Assembly: GCA_025356695.1 (NCBI GenBank)
Contig: JANXSE010000173.1
Coordinates: 1-6,805 of the forward strand
DNA: 6,805 nucleotides
Direction of reading: 5' to 3'
From: Betaproteobacteria bacterium
Lineage (GTDB): Bacteria > Pseudomonadota > Gammaproteobacteria > Burkholderiales > SG8-41
Shown here: one piece after another, positions 3,901-6,805 of the stretch
Position numbering within the stretch: the stretch's first letter is position 1
Layout: the number at the start of each line of letters is the position of its first letter
Made by a program: the position numbers and the translations under genes
The notes under the pieces: generated by a model
What the model was told of the DNA's origin: nothing
Seen by the model: only the letters and a program-made list of their open reading frames with translations
Databases searched by the model: none

Positions 3901-6805
3901 CGGCAAGGACGTGCAGATCAACGACATCAATGCACTAGTGCTCGGTACATCCACGGTTAGCGGAAATTTCACTGCAGTTGCAGGTAATGACATTACGACT
4001 GCGGGCGCGTTGGCACTCAATGGCGTGACTAATGCAATTACATCGACCGGTGCCGCAAACGACGTGAGGATTTCGCAGGCGATAACGCATGCGAACGCCT
4101 CTGCCAGCACACTGACGCTGAAGTCGAAGCGCGATGTTGCGCTACTGACTGGCGGAAGCATTGATGCGTCGGCGAGTGCCGGAAAACTTGATGTCACGCT
4201 GAATTCCGATTCCGATGCTACCGGTGGCGGTGCAATTTCGCTCGTATCAGGCACTTCGATTCTTTCGAAAGGCGGCAATATCGTTCTTGGCGGTGGTGCA
4301 ACACCTTCGACGGTGGCGGCGATCAGCGCGACGAACAACATTGCGGGCGTCACGATTAATGGCGCGACCCTGACCGCTGGCGCGGGCTCGATTACCGTTA
4401 CTGGTCAAGGCTCGGCGGGCGTCAATGACAATTTTGGCGTTTCGATTGCTGGTGGCGCGCAGGTAACCGCCGATGGCGGTATTACCATCACTGGCACCGG
4501 TGGTGCGGGTTCGGGAACGGGCAATACCGGCGTCACGCTGCTTGGTGCGACGACGTTGGTTGAAACCAATGGCGTTGGCGGCATTACGATCGTTGGCACG
4601 CGTGGCAATGGAACGGATCAGAATATCGGCGTACAGCTCAATGGGGCCACGGTTCGCTCGACGGTCAATGGGACTGGCGCGATCCAGATTACCGGCAATG
4701 CCGGCGGAACCGTCACGGGGAATACCAACTTTGGCGTTACTTTAAAAAGCGGATCTACGGTTACGTCGCTGAAAACATCCGGCGGATCGACCATCACGCT
4801 GACAGGCACTGGCGGCAACGGCACAGACAATAACTACGGTGTTGATGTGGACGCCAGCACAGTTAATACCGTGTCCGGGGCAATCAGCATGACGGGTACT
4901 GCCTCGGGTTCCGGTACTTCGAATAACGGGGTGAATATACAGTCTGCGGCGACCGTCAGTTCCGGAGGATCGGGCACGATCTCCATGCTTGGTACTGCTG
5001 CAGGTGCCGGGATTGGCATTGCGACCAGTCCCACCACCAGCAGCATCGGCGGAGCTTCTGCGAGCGGCAACATTACACTGAAGGCGGATTCGATCGCAAT
5101 TGATAACACGACGATCCAGACGACGGGCAATGTGTATTTGCTGCCGAAGACGGCGACGACGGCGGTGAGCATCGGCGGTGCAGCGGGGTTTGACCTGAAC
5201 CAGGCCGAATTGACCAACATTACGGCCGCCAGGACTTTCGTCGGCGAAGATTCCGGCGCAGTCGTGACTGCCGGCGCGATTACGACGGCGGCGAGCGGTG
5301 CAGTGAGCATCGGCGCGCGCAACCTGACGCTGTCGGGCACGAGCGTGACAGCGGGTGGCAACACGCTGACCAGCACCAGCAACATTACGCTGAAGGCATC
5401 GACCGGCGCGATCGATGGCAACGCCGGTGCAGGGGTGGACTACGCAGCCGGCAGTCTTAATTTGAATGCCGTGAATGGCATCGGTAGTGCCAATCAACTG
5501 TCGACGAACACGGGCACGCTGGCGGCGGCGAACACGACGTCGAACAACGTCAGCATTACCAATGGGCAGTCGTTGACGCTGGGCGGCGGCAGCACGGTAA
5601 GCAATGGTGGCGCGGGCAGCATCACCGTGGCGGTTACAGGTAACGACAATGATTTGACGATTAGCAATACGGTGACTGGCGGCGGCGCGATTAATCTGAA
5701 CGCTGCCCGGCACATTATTTTTGCGCAGAGCGGTGGTGTGAATGGTGTGGTCACGACCGGCACTGCAACGCTGACTGCGGATACGGCGGGTGCGGGCAAT
5801 ACGACGCGCGGCGCGATTCAGGGTAACGCGGCGTCCGCGACCGATGTAACGGCCGGAACATTGAACGCGACTGCCAATACGGGCATAGGCGCAACGAATG
5901 CGCTGGAAACGGCGGCGTCGAACCTTTCGTTCACAAACAATGGCACCGGCAACGTATCCATCACGAACACGGCGGCCGGTGGATTGGCGCTGGCGGCGAG
6001 CAGCAATACCGGAGGAGGCATTGCGGTAAGCAACTCGACCGGATTGACGACCAGCGGAACGGTTTCGACCGGTGGCGCCAACGGAGCGATCAGTCTGACG
6101 GCCAATGCAGGCACTCTGACGATTGGCGGCGGTGTTACGGCAAACGGTTCGGGCACGGTTGGTTTGACGGCGACGGGCGCGACGAGCGACGTGTTGTTCA
6201 ATGCGGCTGCAAGCAGTACGAGCGGTGGCATTACCGTTAATGCGGGAAAAAATATTGCACTGAATGTGGCGAGCACACTGGCTACTGGTGGAAACGTTGG
6301 CCTGACTGCGGGCGGCACGATTAGCGACAACACCGCGACCGGATCTGTTTCTGGTGCCTTGCTGACGACAAGTTCTGTTGGTGGAACGTCGCTGACCAGC
6401 ACAAATACAGTCGCCAGTTTCAATGCGACGAATTCGGGTGGCGGCACGGTATCGCTGACCGACACGACTTCAACGTTGAACGTGACTGCCGTTAATCAGT
6501 CGGGTGGCGGCGGCATCATTATCAACAACACCGGTAATTTGACTGTGAGTGGCGGGGTGTCTGCAGGTGCGACGCCGGCCAATATCCAACTAACGGCAAC
6601 TGGTGCGACCGCAGATGCTGCGCTTAACGGCGCAGTCGGTGGCGGCTCTGGGACTGTTTCGGTAAGTGCCGGCCGTAACGTAACGATCAATACCGGCGGC
6701 GATATTACAACCTCCGGAGCGGTGGTATTGAACGCAGGTCAGACTGCGGTTACCGGAACGATCACCGAAGCCGGTACAGGCAAGATCCTTACAGCCTCGG
6801 GGTTG
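2..6805 (+). CDS. Giant two-partner-secretion exoprotein (filamentous-haemagglutinin-like, TpsA type), internal part, both ends missing
   Basis: This is one uninterrupted frame of 2268 codons from base 2 to the window's last base, without start or stop. The translation is an almost unbroken series of short beta-strand phrases such as GGAITLSAGG, GGTITLNAD and GNITLKAD, separated by Gly/Asn turns, as expected of a right-handed parallel beta-helix. Residues 95-196 carry the markers of the region behind the TPS domain in TpsA exoproteins: GGDYQG, GGKIIIWSDD, GNGGFAEVSGK and GTLLLDP. In this family the protein crosses the inner membrane by Sec, passes unfolded through a TpsB outer-membrane pore, and folds outside the cell as an adhesin or matrix protein. 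No cysteine appears; Trp occurs only at 67, 135, 229 and 299. Family proteins usually have a few hundred residues before these motifs, so the full product should exceed 2500 residues. The signal peptide, TPS domain, C-terminus and neighbouring genes are outside the window. The family call is strong; the ligand and role are unknown. Confidence 0.95.
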   Translation, partial: MDATASDGIGGSVQIAARSDITLDDGSQILFGGRIGGEAKIESREGTLLASGLIDGQGSGGPGGLVWLLAPRVGLIREGSVNVSGLTGGGTVLVGGDYQGGNPDIQNALAVFVAPDAVIRADAIQSGNGGKIIIWSDDTTRFYGMISAQGGSLSGNGGFAEVSGKNYLDFNGNASLSASSGVTGTLLLDPSDITITAATDTGYVAADFSGANPNIFGRTANTPDSSISWTTIDTKLSAANVVITTNGNAGHPGNITFNAAGSYNRSNNLTFLANNNITFNASTGITNSGNGDIALYAGWDGVSTAAPAVTSGTGAIALASNTISTAGGAITLSAGGSITGGGNLSSSGVSGVAGTNSGAIGVTTLSGAITLGTINAIGGNSSGGSTGGTGGAVNITGSGGALSVGAINAGAGSAGTGNRTGATGGAVTINISGAGGDLTTSTISALGGDGAGNNNGGTGGNVSITSSGFATAGAISTTGGSGGSGTTANGGQAGTFDVTAGSAVNLGAITATGGSAIGTSGAGGAGNTVTITGTGAGTVTLAAINTSGAAGIGTNQNGGNSANITIKSNGNAVALNGNVTAKGGTPTGAGTAGTDGTLKLGTAAGASSVGGVTQSGSITAGTVTVFSGLGDVVLTNAANNLLSQSLGAIVTNNTAPVTKGSFSFTNNGAFSVAGTSQVLSNSGDVTLKAVTGALTIGAGAPTVSSAGGTITLNADSLVLTGSVDATAGGKVIVAPVTAATAIKVGNAATNRIDFGAGNFVTTNITAGTLQVGDANNTSGITVSGAFNPGFANVSLVSGGTIADSGSNVITAATGVKLVGTTIGATDGIDIATANLAASGAAGGVKVVTAGALAVNTVDGQVGVSTTAGGNITLNTGNTLTLSQNIAAGAGTVTLNTTAGGIAGAAAAITGNKLQLSGAGTFTLTNTGNDVSTIAANVTGAVSYTDTNGFDIGTVGTSGLVTNGGNILLTSAGGTITSSQAINSTIGTAAGGDITINVSGIGNGVNLGALATTIGGNNGNSAAFKGGNVLITAANGDITTGTITTTGGTAAAGGAASVAGGAGGNVTIQVTNSPLVARTINAGSINANGGTGNAPVTTVVGGAGGAGGTVLISTAGAAGGSIAVSTISSSGGAGGNNAIAASDVGGNGAQGGTITLTAVGTGQTVVASGALSATGGGGGSSDAASTNTNGGAANTISITGNGVTVNTLNALGGLAGTGGTGGNPGNGAGITLDAGSGLLTLNNNINTNGNNNVSLTGTGVTQAGGVITNNGATSFTTVTGGSANNVTLNGNNDFTEIRIVSGKDVQINDINALVLGTSTVSGNFTAVAGNDITTAGALALNGVTNAITSTGAANDVRISQAITHANASASTLTLKSKRDVALLTGGSIDASASAGKLDVTLNSDSDATGGGAISLVSGTSILSKGGNIVLGGGATPSTVAAISATNNIAGVTINGATLTAGAGSITVTGQGSAGVNDNFGVSIAGGAQVTADGGITITGTGGAGSGTGNTGVTLLGATTLVETNGVGGITIVGTRGNGTDQNIGVQLNGATVRSTVNGTGAIQITGNAGGTVTGNTNFGVTLKSGSTVTSLKTSGGSTITLTGTGGNGTDNNYGVDVDASTVNTVSGAISMTGTASGSGTSNNGVNIQSAATVSSGGSGTISMLGTAAGAGIGIATSPTTSSIGGASASGNITLKADSIAIDNTTIQTTGNVYLLPKTATTAVSIGGAAGFDLNQAELTNITAARTFVGEDSGAVVTAGAITTAASGAVSIGARNLTLSGTSVTAGGNTLTSTSNITLKASTGAIDGNAGAGVDYAAGSLNLNAVNGIGSANQLSTNTGTLAAANTTSNNVSITNGQSLTLGGGSTVSNGGAGSITVAVTGNDNDLTISNTVTGGGAINLNAARHIIFAQSGGVNGVVTTGTATLTADTAGAGNTTRGAIQGNAASATDVTAGTLNATANTGIGATNALETAASNLSFTNNGTGNVSITNTAAGGLALAASSNTGGGIAVSNSTGLTTSGTVSTGGANGAISLTANAGTLTIGGGVTANGSGTVGLTATGATSDVLFNAAASSTSGGITVNAGKNIALNVASTLATGGNVGLTAGGTISDNTATGSVSGALLTTSSVGGTSLTSTNTVASFNATNSGGGTVSLTDTTSTLNVTAVNQSGGGGIIINNTGNLTVSGGVSAGATPANIQLTATGATADAALNGAVGGGSGTVSVSAGRNVTINTGGDITTSGAVVLNAGQTAVTGTITEAGTGKILTASGL
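1097..1789 (+). repeat. First Gly-loop repeat array, about 6.5 units of 32-35 residues (residues 366-596)
   Basis: Units start at about residues 366 (partial), 392, 426, 461, 495, 527 and 562, a period of 96-105 bases. Each unit has a first beta strand of the type AVNITG, AVTINIS, NVSITS, TFDVTA, NTVTITG or ANITIKS, then a second strand ending near GAINA, STISA, GAIST, GAITA, AAINT or GNVTA. A loop of roughly 10-16 residues, almost pure Gly/Ser/Thr/Asn/Ala and ending in GG or a variant such as AG, NS or DG, closes the unit. The strand positions are kept and the loops vary freely. The units look well diverged at the DNA level, so this is not a fresh duplication. The likely structure is a beta-helix with one flexible Gly-rich loop per repeat on one edge. 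Function is unknown; unit borders are by eye and may shift by a few residues. Confidence 0.8.
2120..2362 (+). repeat. Conserved exoprotein module, copy 1 (residues 707-787)
   Basis: The segment opens with GGTITLNADSLVLTG, continues through GGKVIVAP and AIKVGNAATNRIDF, then TTNITAGTLQVGD (761-773), and ends near GITVSGAFN. The same order recurs at residues 1688-1761 as GNITLKADSIAID, GNVYLLPKT, AVSIGG and TNITAARTFVGED. The two copies share TNITA exactly and keep the I-T-L-x-A-D-S opening. I recall this pattern (a strand, a VTLxP-like strand, a turn rich in D/N/E, then the T-A-x-T-x-x-G-D turn) from many large exoproteins of this group. It lacks the Gly loops of the arrays around it and may act as a rigid spacer between them. 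Confidence 0.72.
2363..2971 (+). other. Haemagglutinin-type beta-helix stretch between the two Gly-loop arrays (residues 788-990)
   Basis: This stretch carries phrases common in the shaft of TpsA exoproteins: SLVSGGTIADSG near 794-805, AVNTVDGQVGVSTTAGGNIT (853-872), then GNKLQLSGAGTFTLTNTGND (910-929), followed by VSTIAANVTGAVSYTD and FDIGTVGTSG up to about 957. The stretch from about 891 to 957 (strand, GTFTLTNxGND, AANVTG, YTDxxxxDIGTV) is a familiar unit in the family and occurs once in this window. Strand phrases recur roughly every 20 residues, fitting one beta-helix coil each. Long Gly loops are absent until residue 990, where the second array begins. Confidence 0.65.
2972..3751 (+). 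repeat. Second Gly-loop repeat array, about 6.5 units with longer loops (residues 991-1250)
   Basis: Units begin at about residues 991 (GDITINV), 1027 (NVLITAA), 1064 (NVTIQVT), 1108 (TVLISTA), 1152 (TITLTAV), 1194 (TISITGN) and a short last one at 1229 (ITLDAGS). The plan matches the first array: a beta strand, a second strand ending in forms such as GTITT, GSINA, STISS, GALSA or TLNAL, then a Gly-rich loop. Here the units reach 42-44 residues because the loops grow to about 20 residues and carry Ala, Val and Asp as well, for example GGAGGNNAIAASDVGGNG. The two arrays probably share ancestry, and this one is an expanded form. The last unit loses its loop and leads into Asn-rich strands (NNNINTNGNNN). 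Confidence 0.78.
3866..3994 (+). other. NDF-type beta-helix module (residues 1289-1331)
   Basis: The segment runs GNNDFTEIRIVSGKDVQIND (1289-1308), then INALVLGTSTVSGNFTAVAG and NDI. The order N-x-F-T, x-V/I-x-x-x-G-x-D-V-x-I-x-D, A-L-x-L-G, V-S-G-N-x-x-x-x-A-G-x-D-I is one I recall as a single conserved unit in FHA-like exoproteins. It contains one of the few local clusters of charged residues (E, R, K, D) in an otherwise nearly uncharged protein. It directly follows the fading end of the second Gly-loop array. A structural role is likely; binding function cannot be judged. Confidence 0.6.
4103..4297 (+). other. Conserved exoprotein module with LxVTLNSDxD signature (residues 1368-1432)
   Basis: The stretch reads STLTLKSKRDVALLTGG (1369-1385), SIDASASAGKLDVTLNSDSD (1386-1405), then GGGAISLVSGTSI and KGGNIVLGGG to residue 1432. 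The chain strand-K-x-R-D-V, I-x-A-x-x-x-x-G-K-L-x-V-T-L-N-S-D-x-D, G-G-G-A-I, G-G-x-I-x-L-G-G-G is a signature I recall from large secreted haemagglutinin-like proteins of several Gram-negative phyla. It is one of the best landmarks for the family call outside the N-terminal part. The acidic NSDSD turn could in principle bind a metal, but nothing here proves it. It lies directly before the NxGV repeats. Confidence 0.7.
4337..5014 (+). repeat. NxGV repeat array, seven units of about 30-35 residues (residues 1446-1671)
   Basis: Each unit opens with N-x-G-V or a variant: NIAGV (1446), NFGV (1477), NTGV (1508), NIGV (1541), NFGV (1576), NYGV (1611) and NNGV (1641). It then gives a strand with a small polar turn (INGATLTA, IAGGAQVTA, LNGATVRS, LKSGSTVTS), a second strand such as GSITVTG, GGITITG, GAIQITG, STITLTG or GAISMTG, and a Gly-rich link such as GTGGNGTDN. 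The pattern differs from both Gly-loop arrays in its aromatic/Asn opening and in having two strands before the loop. The last unit decays into GIGIATSPTTSS. I recall similar N-x-GV...ITITGTGG repeats in large exoproteins of Proteobacteria and Cyanobacteria. Two of the window's three in-frame ATG codons (4889, 4985) fall here as internal Met. Confidence 0.82.
5063..5284 (+). repeat. Conserved exoprotein module, copy 2 (residues 1688-1761)
   Basis: It parallels residues 707-787: GNITLKADSIAIDN, GNVYLLPKT, AVSIGGAAGFDLNQAELTN (1721-1739), ITAARTFVGEDSGAVVTAG (1740-1758). Compared with copy 1 it has the fuller family form FDLNQAELTNITA, where copy 1 has IDFGAGNFVTTNITA. In both cases the module closes a repeat zone and opens a new type of region, here the three-copy C-terminal block. 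Seven threonine codons in a row of the sequence (bases 5108-5161) are all ACG. Confidence 0.72.
5381..5767 (+). repeat. Large tandem module, copy 1 (residues 1794-1922)
   Basis: The copy begins NITLKASTGAIDGNAG, continues VDYAAGSLNLNAVNGIGSAN (1812-1831), then LAAANTTSNNVSITNGQSLT (1840-1859), ITVAVTGNDNDLTIS and GGGAINLNAARHIIFA (1893-1908). The same order recurs at 1923 and, with more change, at 2101. The pair GAIDGNA...AGSLNLNAVNGIGSANQL and GAIQGNA...AGTLNATANTGIGATNAL aligns almost without gaps. It is the shortest of the three copies. Borders are by eye. Confidence 0.7.
5768..6301 (+). repeat. Large tandem module, copy 2, with extra coils (residues 1923-2100)
   Basis: It begins TLTADTAGAGNTTRGAIQGN (1923-1942), then DVTAGTLNATANTGIGATNA, LSFTNNGTGNVSITNTAAGG (1975-1994), VGLTATGATSDVLFNAA and GGITVNAGKNIALNV (2075-2089). 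Against copy 1 it contains added coils, most clearly GAISLTANAGTLTIGGGVTA around 2068 bases-of-frame earlier in the module, which look like one inserted beta-helix turn. Copy 3 keeps LTATGATAD and GTVSVSAGRNVTIN in the matching places but lacks this extra turn. Strands recur about every 20 residues. Confidence 0.68.
6302..6805 (+). repeat. Large tandem module, copy 3, cut by the window end (residues 2101-2268)
   Basis: It opens LTAGGTISDNTATGSVSGAL (2101-2120), then SLTSTNTVASFNATNSGGG (2130-2148), TVSLTDTTSTLNVTA, LTVSGGVSAGATPANIQLTA (2180-2199), TGATADAALNGAV and GTVSVSAGRNVTINTGGDIT (2217-2236). The part NTVASFNATNSGGG is of a type (TNxVxxFxAxNxGG) common near the C-terminal part of such exoproteins. 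The frame is still open at the last base, with AGTGKILTASGL as the final visible residues. How many further copies follow cannot be seen. Confidence 0.66.

Noticed and set aside
3202..4353. Antisense frame of 383 codons, and similar ones at 787-1590, 1666-2484, 4742-5713, 4834-5421 and 5818-6465
   Set aside because: They mirror the repetitive sense gene, give low-complexity Pro/Val/Ala- or Arg-rich strings with no recognisable domain, overlap each other, and lie opposite a clear 2268-codon coding frame.
4801..4852. Resemblance of GTGGNGTDNNYG to RTX calcium-binding nonapeptides
   Set aside because: The GGxGxDxxx unit is not repeated at nine-residue spacing; the match comes from the Gly-rich link of the N-x-G-V repeats.
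1097..5014. CRISPR array or DNA satellite
   Set aside because: The periodicity is at the protein level only; unit DNA sequences differ strongly, lengths vary, and the coding frame is kept throughout.
1..6805. Promoter, terminator, tRNA or insertion sequence inside the window
   Set aside because: No non-coding gap exists, and I saw no transposase-like frame or inverted terminal repeats; any such site would be embedded in continuous coding sequence.

Overview
The whole window is the inside of one very large gene on the + strand. Reading from base 2 in steps of three, I translated all 2268 codons to the last base and met no stop codon, frameshift or intergenic gap. Both gene ends lie outside the window. 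The product reads as a large secreted beta-helical exoprotein of the two-partner secretion (TPS, TpsA / filamentous-haemagglutinin-like) group, probably a surface adhesin or matrix protein. It almost lacks in-frame ATG codons (three in 2268) and has no stop, so a scan that needs a start and a stop reports only the antisense and off-frame shadows.

Layout, with residues numbered from the first full codon at base 2. Residues 1-301 are the conserved stretch that usually follows the TPS secretion domain in this family, with landmarks GGDYQG, GGKIIIWSDD, GNGGFAEVSGK, GTLLLDP and YAGWDG. Residues 366-596 are about six and a half Gly-rich repeats of 32-35 residues. Residues 707-990 hold a conserved non-glycine module followed by a haemagglutinin-type helix module. 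Residues 991-1250 are a second set of Gly-loop repeats with longer, more variable loops. Residues 1289-1432 hold two further conserved modules. Residues 1446-1671 are seven repeats of 30-35 residues, each opening with N-x-G-V or a variant of it. Residues 1688-1761 are a second copy of the module seen at 707. Residues 1794-2268 are three tandem copies of a larger module, the last one cut by the window edge.

The protein is rich in Gly, Ala, Thr, Ser, Asn and Val. My translation contains no cysteine, only four tryptophans (all within the first 300 residues), three methionines and three histidines. This composition suits a long extracellular right-handed beta-helix exported unfolded through an outer-membrane TpsB pore. 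The gene's start, signal peptide and TPS domain should lie upstream; the C-terminus, and any tpsB partner gene, lie outside and cannot be judged.

Organism: the double-membrane export route implied by the family and the moderately high GC content point to a Gram-negative bacterium. The resemblance to large exoproteins remembered from environmental Betaproteobacteria makes a proteobacterium my first guess, but nothing here fixes the taxon. I see no RNA gene, mobile element, CRISPR array, promoter or terminator. I do not see an undescribed system; the interest is in the repeat architecture of one giant protein.
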